NCBI GenBank assembly: GCA_905234195.1
Contig: CAJOFR010000005.1
Coordinates: 25,715-89,714 of the forward strand
Source of the DNA: an uncultured Selenomonadaceae bacterium
GTDB lineage: Bacteria; Bacillota; Negativicutes; Selenomonadales; Selenomonadaceae
Length of the DNA: 64,000 bases
Direction of reading: 5' to 3'
Shown here: positions 25,593-33,916 of the stretch, in pieces
How positions within the stretch are numbered: the first letter of the stretch is position 1
How the letters are laid out: each line of letters starts with the position of its first letter
The notes under the pieces: model-generated
What the model saw: the letters and a program-made list of their open reading frames with translations, nothing else
Told to the model about the DNA's origin: nothing
The model's database searches: none
Made by a program: the position numbers and the translations under genes

Positions 25593-25926
25593 AGCTTGTA
25601 ATCTCGGCGTCGCCCCAAAGTTTTTCGAGCGCGTAATAATCTCGGCTTTCGTCTTTAAAAATATGGACGACAACGTCGCCGTAATCGAGCAAAACCCATT
25701 CGCCTTCCTGGTAGCCTTCCTTGTGGCTGAAGTGAACATTTTTCTCGTCAAGTTTTTCCTCGATACCGTCGGCAATCGCACGGACTTGAGCGGCGGTGGG
25801 CGCGTTGCACACCACAAAATAATCCGTCGAGAACATCAAGCCGCGCATATCCATCGTGATAATGTTGCCTGCCTTCTTGTTGCTTGCCGCCTGGCAAATT
25901 TTTGTTGCAAGTTCAGTAGTTTCCAA
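25582..25926 (-). CDS. rsfS: Ribosomal silencing factor RsfS
   Basis: 114-residue Iojap/RsfS protein that binds ribosomal protein L14 and blocks subunit joining under nutrient limitation. The fold signatures are ITMDMRGLMFSTDYFVVCNA, VRAIADGIEE, and EGEWVLLDYGDVVVHIF followed by REYYxLEKLW-like RDYYALEKLWGD. It sits between LCP and cvfB, in the yqeK-rsfS neighbourhood typical of Firmicutes. Confidence 0.95.
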   Translation of the reverse strand: METTELATKICQAASNKKAGNIITMDMRGLMFSTDYFVVCNAPTAAQVRAIADGIEEKLDEKNVHFSHKEGYQEGEWVLLDYGDVVVHIFKDESRDYYALEKLWGDAEITSYED

Positions 25927-25956
25927 AGTAAGTACCCCTTTCGATTTAAAAATTTT

Positions 25957-26967
25957 TTATTCGTCGTCGCTAATCCCTTCAGAAATATCCTGCACGGGGA
26001 AAAGTTCGCTGATACGCACGTCAATTTCGGCAAGGTTAGGAACCCAAACGCCTTGATCATTTTCGGAACCGGGCAGCATAGTCGTCGTTGGCGGGTCGCT
26101 GCTCATTTGACGGAGGACATTTGCCAGATGCGCCGAGTCAAAAATTTCCGCGCTGGTATCGATTTTATTTCGGAAGACGTCAGCGATAGCGGGGAGCTTA
26201 GGAATTGTTTCCAGCTGCAAAACTTTTGCGTAGAGAGCCTTGATAAATTTTTGTTGCCGCTGAACTCTTCCGACGTCGCCCAATTTTTCGCCGCGATACC
26301 GCAAATATTTTTGAGAGTCTTCACCATTCAAATGCTGATATCCCTGCTGAATATGAATTGTCAATCCTGATTCGGGGTCTTCGTAATCCATATTCTCTTC
26401 CACGTAAATATCAACGCCGCCCAAAATATCAATCAGCTCCGCAAAAGTATTCATATCGATGACGATGAACTGGTGGATAGAAATTCCCAAAAGGTTTGAG
26501 ACGTGACGAACCATTAAATTTGCGCCGCCCCAGTTGTACAAATTTCCTATCCTCCCCGTAGAAGAATCCGCCGAAACCCATGTATCTCGCGGAATTGAAA
26601 TCAGACGAGACTTGCCGGTATCGTTCGAGAAACTCAAAACCAAAATCGTATCGGCTTGCAGTTCGCCCTGTTCGCCGCCGTCTATGCCGAGAATCAAAAT
26701 GTTTGTATAGCCGTCAAATTTAGGATTAACTTCACCGGTGCGCGCGGTTTTTCTTTCGCTGTAGCCTTGATACATTGAAGTAAACTCATTGTAAACCCGA
26801 CTGATAACGTTGTACGCTCCCAAGCCGAGAAATAAAACCGCAGAGCCTACAAGGGCAACTATAACGACTTGAAAAATCACGCGAAAAAACTCCCGCCTTC
26901 GCCGTCGTTTCATAGCTTTGCGCTTTTTGTCTATGTTATCTTGAGTTAAATTTGCCATTTTAGACAC
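25957..26967 (-). CDS. LytR-CpsA-Psr (LCP) family cell-envelope transferase
   Basis: Membrane protein of 333-336 residues that transfers lipid-linked glycopolymers to peptidoglycan or related acceptors outside the membrane. A basic cytoplasmic N-terminus (KKRKAMKRRRRREFF) and one TM helix (VIFQVVIVALVGSAVLFLGLG) precede the LCP domain: ILILGIDGG, DTILVLSF, SRLISIPRDTWVS, GGVDIYVEENM, and YLRYRGEKLGDVGRVQRQQ with the catalytic Arg cluster. GTG 26967 or ATG 26958 may be the start. It is found between yqeK and rsfS in many Firmicutes. Confidence 0.92.
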   Translation of the reverse strand: MSKMANLTQDNIDKKRKAMKRRRRREFFRVIFQVVIVALVGSAVLFLGLGAYNVISRVYNEFTSMYQGYSERKTARTGEVNPKFDGYTNILILGIDGGEQGELQADTILVLSFSNDTGKSRLISIPRDTWVSADSSTGRIGNLYNWGGANLMVRHVSNLLGISIHQFIVIDMNTFAELIDILGGVDIYVEENMDYEDPESGLTIHIQQGYQHLNGEDSQKYLRYRGEKLGDVGRVQRQQKFIKALYAKVLQLETIPKLPAIADVFRNKIDTSAEIFDSAHLANVLRQMSSDPPTTTMLPGSENDQGVWVPNLAEIDVRISELFPVQDISEGISDDE

Positions 26968-26983
26968 TGCTCACTTTTTTTAA

Positions 26984-27262
26984 TCAACAATAAAATTTCA
27001 CTTCGCCAAAACGTTTTTCCAAAGTTGAAATAATTTCTTCGGCACGCGCCTCAATCACACGCATAATATTTTTTAATTTAACGTCCGGAATTTTTGAATT
27101 ATTATTGCACAAAAGACATTTGTGACTTTCTGTTATCCAAATTTTTGTCGCATTGACTGTCGGGTCGCCCTGTGAAACATGAACGTGCACCGGCTCAAGG
27201 GGATTGCCTTCATTTACCCAAAAATATATTGTGTACGAGCCAATCTTAAATATACGAGGCAT
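26984..27262 (-). CDS. DUF4160 domain protein
   Basis: 92-residue protein from ATG 27262 (MPRIFKIGSYTIYFWVNEG), which matches the DUF4160 opening, with PVHVHVSQGDP as the His-rich core. The C-terminal helix (NIMRVIEARAEEIISTLEK) is also typical. Its function is unknown. DUF4160 genes often occur as two-gene toxin-antitoxin-like pairs with DUF2442 genes, but no DUF2442 gene is adjacent here. Instead it overlaps the end of a yqeK gene carrying an unusual C-terminal extension. Confidence 0.75.
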   Translation of the reverse strand: MPRIFKIGSYTIYFWVNEGNPLEPVHVHVSQGDPTVNATKIWITESHKCLLCNNNSKIPDVKLKNIMRVIEARAEEIISTLEKRFGEVKFYC

Positions 27263-28097
27263 TTTCAAATCCCCCCTGCGCGGCAAACTGAATTATCAAA
27301 TGAGCCGTAGAGCGGATAATCTCCATGAACCTATCGACCTCTTCTTTGGTGTAGCGATAAACTTCCTCAATTCGGTAGCTCGGCAAGTAAACCGTCATGT
27401 GGTGAAAGCCGTCCTTTGAATCAGGTGTTTCGACGTAAACTTTAACGGAGTCATCGGGCAAAATTTCCGAATGAATAATTTCAGTGTCGTCGTTCAAGGT
27501 CATGAAAGGATACATATTCGTGGGCTCTTTTGTGGGATTCAGTAAAAAATTTCTCGCGTCTATCGTATCGGGGTGAACGAGAGATTTTTTTTGAATCACG
27601 AAGATTATCGACTCGTCCAACGCAGTCAAAATTATTTCGTCAAGGTCGTCCGATTTTTCGGCAAGGTCGCGAAGTTTATCGACGCCGGGATAATTTCTGT
27701 TCGGCTCAATCATATCCGCGAAGTAAATAATTTTATCGAGCGGCGTCATGTTCCTCGCGCCGACTGTGTGCCGATAAATTGCCTGCGAAATTTCCGCGTC
27801 GTCCACGCCGTAAATCTCCTTGACCATGTGCGCGCCGATATAAGCGTGAAGTAAAAGCGGCATGGAGTTTTCGACTTCACCGATTTTAATTTTGCGCTTA
27901 ATCGCTTCGGCGGGAAGCTGTTCATTTTCAAATTCGCGGGCGCAATCGTGAAGAAGACCTGCAACGTAAGCCTTTTCCTCGTCGACACCAAATTTTTTCG
28001 CGAGCTTGACGGCGGTATTCGCCACGCCGATAGAATGAGCGAACCGATTTTTTTTCAGGCGTCGTTGAAGTTCGTGGCGCATCTCGTCAATCGTCAT
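27246..28097 (-). CDS. yqeK: YqeK-type HD-domain hydrolase with a C-terminal extension
   Basis: Residues 1-190 are a YqeK-family HD hydrolase, implicated in Ap4A cleavage: His about 21 (RFAHSIGV), HD pair at 50-51 (GLLHDCARE), HAYIGA, IYRHTVG, and the terminal ALDESIIFVIQKKSLVHPDT. The family normally ends near here. A further 90 residues follow in frame (from about 195, MYPFMTLNDDTEIIHSEI to STAHLIIQFAAQGGFENA). They look like a separate small domain of unknown function. It overlaps nadD at its start and DUF4160 at its end. Confidence 0.87.
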   Translation of the reverse strand: MTIDEMRHELQRRLKKNRFAHSIGVANTAVKLAKKFGVDEEKAYVAGLLHDCAREFENEQLPAEAIKRKIKIGEVENSMPLLLHAYIGAHMVKEIYGVDDAEISQAIYRHTVGARNMTPLDKIIYFADMIEPNRNYPGVDKLRDLAEKSDDLDEIILTALDESIIFVIQKKSLVHPDTIDARNFLLNPTKEPTNMYPFMTLNDDTEIIHSEILPDDSVKVYVETPDSKDGFHHMTVYLPSYRIEEVYRYTKEEVDRFMEIIRSTAHLIIQFAAQGGFENASYI

Positions 28098-28710
28098 TGT
28101 CGTCTACCTCGTCGCGATAAAGCTGCTCTTTAAAAATATATTCCTCCACGACTTCGGGCACGAGATATTTTATCGACTTGCCCTGCCGAACTTTTTCGCG
28201 GATGTCCGTCGAAGAAATTTCAAGTCCTGGAGTTTGAACTTGGTGGATATGTTCCGCGCCCGCCTTGCCGAAAAATTTTTTCGCCGCCGATAATCCTACC
28301 TTCACGCCCGGACGAGTTGCTACGATAAAATTTGCTCTGCGCACCAATTCTTTTGACTCGTGCCACTTCGGCAAATCGACCATCGCATCCGAACCGATTA
28401 TGAAGAATAATTCTGCCGACGCGCCGAATTTTTTATTGAGTTCGTCGACGGTGTCCAGCGTATAGGATAGTCCTTCGCGCAGGAGTTCCGTTGGCGAAAC
28501 CTGAAATTTTTCGTTGGACTGCGTCGCTAAAAATGTCATCATGAGCCGGTGAACTTCCGGCGTGACATGTTTTTCGATTTTGTGCGGCGGTCTTGCGGCG
28601 GGTATGAATAAAATTTCTTCCAGCCCGAAAATTTCCCGCACCGATTCTGCCGTTGCCAAGTGTCCTAAGTGTATCGGGTCGAATGTGCCGCCCATTATTC
28701 CGACTTTCAA
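28087..28710 (-). CDS. nadD: Nicotinate-nucleotide adenylyltransferase
   Basis: Forms nicotinate adenine dinucleotide from nicotinate mononucleotide and ATP in NAD synthesis. 207 residues from TTG 28710. GGTFDPIHLGHLATAE is the nucleotidylyltransferase signature (HxGH). IPAARPPHK, GSDAMVDLPKWHE and LEISSTDIREKVRQGKSI are the remaining family blocks. Its GAGGTG ribosome site overlaps the stop of a small upstream membrane-protein frame, suggesting coupling. Confidence 0.95.
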   Translation of the reverse strand: MKVGIMGGTFDPIHLGHLATAESVREIFGLEEILFIPAARPPHKIEKHVTPEVHRLMMTFLATQSNEKFQVSPTELLREGLSYTLDTVDELNKKFGASAELFFIIGSDAMVDLPKWHESKELVRRANFIVATRPGVKVGLSAAKKFFGKAGAEHIHQVQTPGLEISSTDIREKVRQGKSIKYLVPEVVEEYIFKEQLYRDEVDDNDD

Positions 28711-28716
28711 AATTAA

Positions 28717-28863
28717 TCACCTCAAGCTAAAAATTAGAATCACCGTTGCAGTTGTCGCCGAGATTATCAGAGTTGCGCGCAGGTAGTCTAAAAAATCGTG
28801 ACGACCTTTCGGCGTTCGCAAATAATTTTTTAAAGTTTGAAGGTACCCAAAAAATCTAACCAC
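28717..28863 (-). CDS. Small putative membrane protein (48 residues) upstream of nadD
   Basis: Frame from GTG 28863 to TGA 28717, missed by simple length cut-offs. The peptide begins VVRFFGYLQTLKNYLRTPKG and ends with a hydrophobic segment (ATLIISATTATVILIFSL) and a terminal Arg. A GGGGA stretch lies nine bases before the GTG. Its stop codon is embedded in the GAGGTGA ribosome site of nadD, which is typical of translational coupling. No homologue is recognised, so function is unknown. It could be chance, but the gap is otherwise unexplained. Confidence 0.45.
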   Translation of the reverse strand: MVRFFGYLQTLKNYLRTPKGRHDFLDYLRATLIISATTATVILIFSLR

Positions 28864-28887
28864 TAATCTCTAATCCCCAGCAACTAG

Positions 28888-30141
28888 TCAGCGCGTTTGT
28901 CCGTTGCCTTCGATTAAATATTTCATCGTGGTAAGAGCCTCAAGCCCCATAGGTCCGCGCGCGTGAAGTTTTTGCGTACTGATTCCGATTTCCGCGCCGA
29001 AACCAAATTCAAATCCGTCAGTAAAGCGCGTGGAAGTATTGACGTAGACGGCGGCAGAATCAACGAGCGTCTGAAATTTTTTCGCGGCAACTTCGTCGCG
29101 GGTAATAATCGCGTCAGAATGATTCGTGTTGTACTTGTTGATATGAGAAATTGCCTCGTCGAGATTTTCGACAACCTTCACCGACAAAATCAAATCGTTG
29201 TATTCCGTCGCCCAATCTTCCTCCGTCGCAACCTTCATATCGGGACAAATTTCGCGGCTGGTTTCGTCACCGCGCAACTCAACTCCATTTTCGACCATGA
29301 GCTTAGAAATTTGCGGGAGGAAATCTTTCGCAATGTCCTTGTGCACCAAAAGAGTTTCCATAGCGTTGCAGACGGACGGGCGGGAAATTTTTGCAGTCAG
29401 CGCAACTTTCAGCGCGATATCAAAATCCGCGTCCTTGTCAACGTAAATATGACAAACGCCGGTGCCCGTCTCGATAACCGGAACAGTGCTGTGTTCAACG
29501 ACGCGAGTAATCAGCCCTGCCCCGCCGCGCGGAATAATCACGTCGACAAGTTTTCTCATGCGACACATTGCGACGACGGCATCGCGGTCAGTAATTTTTA
29601 TGAACTCTATCGCGTGTTCGGGGATGCCTTTGGAAATTGCCGCCTCGTTTAAAATTTCGGTGAGCTTGCTGTTCGTGCGAATCGCCTCCGAGCCTCCGCG
29701 CAAAAGACAAGCATTGCCGGACTTCAGGCAAAGAGCCGCCGCGTCAACCGTGACATTCGGGCGCGCCTCGTAAACAATCCCAACCACGCCGAAAGGAACG
29801 CGGACACGACGAATTTTTAATCCGTTCGGGCGGGTGACGTGAAAATCTTCGTGCCCAATCGGATCCGGCAACTTGACAGTTTGGCGAAGACCCTCCGCCA
29901 TTGCCGCGACGCGCGCAGGATTTAAAATCAACCTGTCAACCATATTTTGCCGCGTGCCTTTTTTTTGAGCCGCCTCCACGTCCTGCGCGTTGGTTTCGAG
30001 AATTTCCGCCTGTCTGCTTTCGATAGCGTCGGCCATCGCGGAAAGTGCTGCGTCCTTTGTTTCCGTCGGAAGCCCCGCCAAAATTCTTGACGCCGACTTC
30101 GCGAGCTGTGCTTGGTTCATTAAAAATTCCTTCATGAACAT
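28888..30141 (-). CDS. proA: Glutamate-5-semialdehyde dehydrogenase (gamma-glutamyl phosphate reductase)
   Basis: NADPH-dependent second step of proline synthesis, 417 residues. ATG 30141 is chosen for the AAAGGAG site eight bases upstream. Aldehyde-dehydrogenase-fold signatures are VPFGVVGIVYEARPNVTVDA, the GGSEAIRTN phosphate-binding region, IPRGGAGLI, the catalytic Cys in SRPSVCNAMETLL, and the C-terminal FGFGAEIGISTQKLHARGPM. It follows proB at 40 bases. Confidence 0.96.
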   Translation of the reverse strand: MFMKEFLMNQAQLAKSASRILAGLPTETKDAALSAMADAIESRQAEILETNAQDVEAAQKKGTRQNMVDRLILNPARVAAMAEGLRQTVKLPDPIGHEDFHVTRPNGLKIRRVRVPFGVVGIVYEARPNVTVDAAALCLKSGNACLLRGGSEAIRTNSKLTEILNEAAISKGIPEHAIEFIKITDRDAVVAMCRMRKLVDVIIPRGGAGLITRVVEHSTVPVIETGTGVCHIYVDKDADFDIALKVALTAKISRPSVCNAMETLLVHKDIAKDFLPQISKLMVENGVELRGDETSREICPDMKVATEEDWATEYNDLILSVKVVENLDEAISHINKYNTNHSDAIITRDEVAAKKFQTLVDSAAVYVNTSTRFTDGFEFGFGAEIGISTQKLHARGPMGLEALTTMKYLIEGNGQTR

Positions 30142-30181
30142 TTTTCCCACTCCTTTAAAAATTTTCGACCGAAAAATCTTT

Positions 30182-30988
30182 TCAGCCGCCGTAAAAAATT
30201 GTTCCGACCTGTTCGCCGTTCAGAGCGCGCCTAAGATTTCCGATTTCCTGCCCGTTAATAATCAGCATGGAAATATTTTTTTGCGTCGCCAGTTTCGCCG
30301 CCTGAATCTTGGTGAACATTCCGCCGGTGCCGAGTTTTGTGCCCGCGCCGCCGGCAATTTTTTCAATCTCCGCAGTAATTTTCGGGACGTCGTGAATTAA
30401 TTTTGCCGCGCTGTCGATTTTCGGGTTGCCATCATAAAGCCCGTCAATGTCCGTCAAAATAATCAAAACTTCCGCGTCGACCAGCCCCGCAACAATCGCC
30501 GAAAGATTATCATTGTCGCCGATTCTAATTTCGTCCGTAGCAACGGCGTCGTTTTCGTTTATGACAGGGATAACGCCCATTTTCAAAATCGCCATGAGAG
30601 AGTTACGAGAATTTTCGCGGGCGTGCTCGTCGGCGGCGTTGTCCTTCGTCAAAAGAATCTGCGCCATTGTCTGCCCGTACTCCGCGAAAAATTTTTCGTA
30701 GATGTGCATCAAAACCCCTTGACCAATCGCGGCAAGAGCTTGATTTTCGGGAATGGTCTCCGGTTTTTCAGTCAAGCCCATCTTGCCAATGCCCGCCGCG
30801 ATTGCGCCTGAACTCACGAAAATAATTTCTTTGCCCGCGTTGTGCAAATCAGCAATTTCACGAATCAAATGCTCAATCCGATATAAATTCAACTTGTAGT
30901 GCCCGCGCTCCCCATAAGAAAGCGTGCTCGTCCCGACCTTGACGACAATCCGCCGCGCATCTTTTAAAAATTCCCTTGCCGCAATCAT
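30182..30988 (-). CDS. proB: Glutamate 5-kinase lacking the PUA domain
   Basis: First enzyme of proline synthesis, 268 residues from ATG 30988 (AAAGGAAG eight bases upstream). The amino-acid kinase fold shows RIVVKVGTSTL, VSSGAIAAGIG, INENDAVATDEIRIGDNDNLSA, LTDIDGLYDGNP and GTGGMFTKIQAA. The PUA domain present in E. coli ProB is absent, as in many Firmicutes. Promoter sequences lie upstream at 31016-31044. Confidence 0.95.
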   Translation of the reverse strand: MIAAREFLKDARRIVVKVGTSTLSYGERGHYKLNLYRIEHLIREIADLHNAGKEIIFVSSGAIAAGIGKMGLTEKPETIPENQALAAIGQGVLMHIYEKFFAEYGQTMAQILLTKDNAADEHARENSRNSLMAILKMGVIPVINENDAVATDEIRIGDNDNLSAIVAGLVDAEVLIILTDIDGLYDGNPKIDSAAKLIHDVPKITAEIEKIAGGAGTKLGTGGMFTKIQAAKLATQKNISMLIINGQEIGNLRRALNGEQVGTIFYGG

Positions 30989-31015
30989 AATTATCACTTC
31001 CTTTTTCTGCTTTTC

Positions 31016-31044
31016 ATTATAAATTCATTTTTAATATTGTGCAA
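31016..31044 (-). promoter_or_regulatory. Promoter for proB operon
   Basis: Minus-strand -35 TTGCAC (31039-31044) and -10 TATAAT (31016-31021) with a 17-base spacer, 28 bases before the proB ATG. It lies in the 178-base gap shared with the divergent Zorya-like operon. Confidence 0.65.
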
Positions 31045-31097
31045 GTCAAAGTTTTTAGAAAATCGAAAAAAGCGCATGTTTTTTTTCGGGCGCGCCA

Positions 31098-31123
31098 AAA
31101 ATTTTTGCAGGCAGGATTTTTTT
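31098..31123 (+). repeat. Short repeat upstream of zorA (copy 1 of 2)
   Basis: About 26 bases with core TTTGCAGGCAGGATTTTT, found identically at 33917-33941. The two copies bracket the zorA-zorB-zorE genes. Confidence 0.6.
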
Positions 31124-31166
31124 CTTGCGCGATAAATATTCACTCGGAAAGAGAGGTTGAGGAAGC

Positions 31167-32486
31167 TTGGAATTATTTTTCTCGAAATATTTTTTGACGG
31201 CGATTTGTACTTTGGCGATTTGCGTTTGGTTCGTGAAGGCGCAGAAAAAATTTAAAAGGGACGTCGATGAAAATCCTTTTGGCGATTATGAACAACCGCG
31301 AAAAGCCGCGACGCTTGGGGTATTGGGAACTTTTTTTGGAATTACGGTCGGTTTGCTGAATTTTGATCCGTCACCGGCGGCAATGCAACAGAGCGTAACA
31401 AATCTTTTGAGCGGCATGACGACGGCTTTTCTCACTTCGATTTTGGGAATGGGACTTTCAATTTATTTGAAAGACTACCAGGAAAATGTGCGGCGAAAAA
31501 TTTCTCAATCTGAAAATTTTTCCGAAGACGCGACGATTTCTGACTTGATAAATTATTTGCGAACGAGCGACGCGGAAAAAATTCAAAGAGATAAAATTCT
31601 TGTCGACTCCGTAGAAAAATTGACCGCCTCACTTGCCGGCAACGAGGAGCAACTAAAAATTTTCCGTCTTGAAATGCGCGACAGCAACGAAAAAATTATT
31701 AACGAGTTCAGGGAGTTTGCGAACACTTTGACGGAAAATAATTCAAAGGCGTTAATCGAAGCACTTGACAGCACGATAAAAAGTTTCAACGAGAATTTAA
31801 CCGCGCAGTTCGGCGAAAATTTTAAGCAGCTGAATATTGCCGTTGGCAAGCTTTTGGATTGGCAGATTAATTACAAGGAAACTGTCGAGACTGTCACGGG
31901 AAATTTGGAGATGACTTTTGCCGGTATCGACGCCGCGAGAAATTCTCTTGCGCAGATTGAAAAATCTTCCTCCGCGATTTCGGACATTGCTGACGATATT
32001 ACGGACTTGATTGTTACTGCGGATTTTTATTCGGAGAAGTTGGGGAAAGTTTTGGTGGAAATTAATTCGCTTGGCAACGCCGCTCAAGCCGCCGTCCCAA
32101 AAATAACTGACCTTGTTCAAAAATCCTGCGAAGAAACTCAAAACTTGACGTCGCAGGTAGTCAATAAAATGGATCGCTTGGCTTATGAAACATCTGATTC
32201 TTTTAATCGGGTTTCAAAAAGTATCGACAGCGCGGCGCAAAAATTGCAGGAAGAATCTTTCAAGGTGACAGAGGAGACCGCGAAAAAAATGGAAGATATG
32301 ATGCGGACTAACGAAGAAAATTTCCGCGAATCTCTGGAAACTTTGGGCAAGGCGATGCTGAAAATTTCAAACAAGTTCGCCACTGACTACACGCCGCTTG
32401 CCGAAAAACTTGCCGCGATTGTCCAACTTCCCACGCAGATTGAGCGACGCCGTCCGAAAGAAGGTACTATTTTTGAAAAAGCCTGA
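31167..32486 (+). CDS. zorA: ZorA-like MotA/ExbB-family ion-channel protein with long tail
   Basis: 439-residue inner-membrane protein from TTG 31167 (GAGG upstream). Three TM helices are visible: about 7-23, 47-64 (GVLGTFFGITVGLL) and 79-101 (LSGMTTAFLTSILGMGLSIYL), the last two forming the MotA/ExbB channel core. Residues 110-430 form a long, mostly helical charged tail with no other domain. In Zorya systems ZorA assembles with ZorB as a proton-driven motor whose cytoplasmic tail signals phage attack to effector proteins. The gene order zorA-zorB-HNH gene supports this over TolQ/ExbB or flagellar MotA, neither of which has such a tail. Confidence 0.83.
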   Translation: MELFFSKYFLTAICTLAICVWFVKAQKKFKRDVDENPFGDYEQPRKAATLGVLGTFFGITVGLLNFDPSPAAMQQSVTNLLSGMTTAFLTSILGMGLSIYLKDYQENVRRKISQSENFSEDATISDLINYLRTSDAEKIQRDKILVDSVEKLTASLAGNEEQLKIFRLEMRDSNEKIINEFREFANTLTENNSKALIEALDSTIKSFNENLTAQFGENFKQLNIAVGKLLDWQINYKETVETVTGNLEMTFAGIDAARNSLAQIEKSSSAISDIADDITDLIVTADFYSEKLGKVLVEINSLGNAAQAAVPKITDLVQKSCEETQNLTSQVVNKMDRLAYETSDSFNRVSKSIDSAAQKLQEESFKVTEETAKKMEDMMRTNEENFRESLETLGKAMLKISNKFATDYTPLAEKLAAIVQLPTQIERRRPKEGTIFEKA

Positions 32487-33171
32487 CGAACATTGGATGC
32501 AAATTTCGGACGTCATGTCGGGGCTGATGATTGTTTTCATGTTTATTGCCATCGCGTTTATGGTGCAGGTGCAAAACGAACAGCGGCAGAAAAACGAAAT
32601 GATTTACAATTACGCCGTAGTTAAACACGAGATTTATGCGGCGTTGTTTGAAGAATTCAAGGATGACTTGCCGAAATGGAATGCGGAACTCGACGAAGAA
32701 ACTTTGACTCTAAGATTTAAAGAGCCGGATATTTTGTTCGGTGTCGGCTCGGATTTATTGACGCCTAAATTTCAGGAAATACTCAACGATTTTTTGCCGC
32801 GCTACGTAAAAGTAATTTCGCGGGAGGCGTTCAAAGACTACGTGGACGAAATAAGAATTGAAGGTCACACGGATCCTTTTTGGGCGGGCGCAGAAACTCG
32901 ACAACAGGAATATCTCAACAACATGACTCTTTCGCAAGCAAGAACGCAAGCAGTTTTAAGCTACGCGATAAATATGCCCGCACTCCAGGAAAATTTAGAA
33001 TGGATAATCAGAAGAATTACAGCGAACGGTTTATCTTCAAGCCGCCCGATAATTTTTAACGGGGAAGTCGACGCAAAACTTTCAAGGCGCGTCGATTTCA
33101 GAATAAGGACAAAGGCGGATGAAAAAATGAATGAACTTGCGCAGGAGGTTATTGGAAATGGAAAAAATTAA
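32473..33171 (+). CDS. zorB: ZorB-like MotB/OmpA-domain motor protein
   Basis: 232 residues from TTG 32473, overlapping zorA by 14 bases. The N-terminus reads MQISDVMSGLMIVFMFIAIA: a short cytoplasmic tail and one TM helix with the proton-carrying Asp13, characteristic of ZorB. Residues about 85-215 form an OmpA-like peptidoglycan-binding domain (LFGVGSDLLTPKFQEIL, IRIEGHTD, LSQARTQAVLSY, LSRRVDFRI). ZorB anchors the ZorA channel to the cell wall. It overlaps zorE by 14 bases, so the three genes are translationally linked. Confidence 0.86.
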   Translation: MKKPDEHWMQISDVMSGLMIVFMFIAIAFMVQVQNEQRQKNEMIYNYAVVKHEIYAALFEEFKDDLPKWNAELDEETLTLRFKEPDILFGVGSDLLTPKFQEILNDFLPRYVKVISREAFKDYVDEIRIEGHTDPFWAGAETRQQEYLNNMTLSQARTQAVLSYAINMPALQENLEWIIRRITANGLSSSRPIIFNGEVDAKLSRRVDFRIRTKADEKMNELAQEVIGNGKN

Positions 33172-33916
33172 TTTTTTGGAGTGCGACGAGTTTGAAAAAA
33201 TTAAACGGCTCATGAAAATTTCTGACGATGCGACAAATTTTGAAATGGAAATTCGCGCGGACGACCCCCATTTAAAAATCAGCGGAGAAAAAATTACTTA
33301 CAAGGGTAGGGAAATAATTTTGTACATTCGCGACCAACCGCAATACTTCGGGGAAAAGCAGACCGAGTATAAATTTCATGTCGTCGGTTGTGCAACGCTA
33401 AAGACCATGCAGAATCAAGGGCGCGCCGATAAGTACGTTATTTCGCGCAGGACGAGTGGAATTTTCAAAGTCAATCGCATCGTAGATAATCACGCCGTCG
33501 AGACTGAAGAGAAATTACACGTCTGCAAAAATTGTCTGCAAAAATTAAATTGGCAGGGCTATAGGCAGACGACGGCGGAAAAAAAAGATCTTATCTGCGA
33601 AAATTTTTCTATCGCAGAATTTTTTGAGTTCGTCAATCACGACAATGAAAGAAATTTTTCGTGGACGCCGAAGCATACCGCCGAGACCGCGCGGAAGAAT
33701 GTTTATCAAAATAATTGGCAAGAAATTTCCCGCCGCTTGAAAAAGGAGCGCAATTATATTTGCGAAGAGTGCCACAAAAAATTTGCTTCGGAAAATTTGC
33801 ACGTCCATCACAAAAATGGAATTAAAAGCGATTGCAGCCGCGCAAACTTGGAAGTTTTATGCCTGGAGTGCCACCAGAAAAAACATAACCACAGAATTTT
33901 TTTCGGCAACCGTTGA
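33158..33916 (+). CDS. zorE: ZorE-like HNH endonuclease
   Basis: 252 residues from ATG 33158 (AGGAGG nine bases upstream). The N-terminal half (about 40-130) has beta-rich sequence (KFHVVGCATLKTMQNQG) and a CKNC pair (Cys123, Cys126). The C-terminal half is a zinc-bound HNH nuclease: CEECHKKF (Cys202, Cys205), LHVHHKNG (His217, His218, Asn220), CLECHQKKH (Cys235, Cys238, His243). Type II Zorya uses an HNH protein, ZorE, as its third component, thought to damage invading DNA. The N-terminal region probably mediates DNA or motor contact (inference). Confidence 0.8.
   Translation: MEKINFLECDEFEKIKRLMKISDDATNFEMEIRADDPHLKISGEKITYKGREIILYIRDQPQYFGEKQTEYKFHVVGCATLKTMQNQGRADKYVISRRTSGIFKVNRIVDNHAVETEEKLHVCKNCLQKLNWQGYRQTTAEKKDLICENFSIAEFFEFVNHDNERNFSWTPKHTAETARKNVYQNNWQEISRRLKKERNYICEECHKKFASENLHVHHKNGIKSDCSRANLEVLCLECHQKKHNHRIFFGNR

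Noticed and set aside
25593..25817. N-terminal extension of cvfB.
   Set aside because: It overlaps rsfS in another frame and has low-complexity basic sequence typical of a shadow frame.
31167..33171. TolQR/ExbBD or flagellar motor genes.
   Set aside because: The long cytoplasmic tail, ZorB-type N-terminus and linked HNH nuclease fit Zorya better, and no flagellar, TonB or tol genes are nearby.
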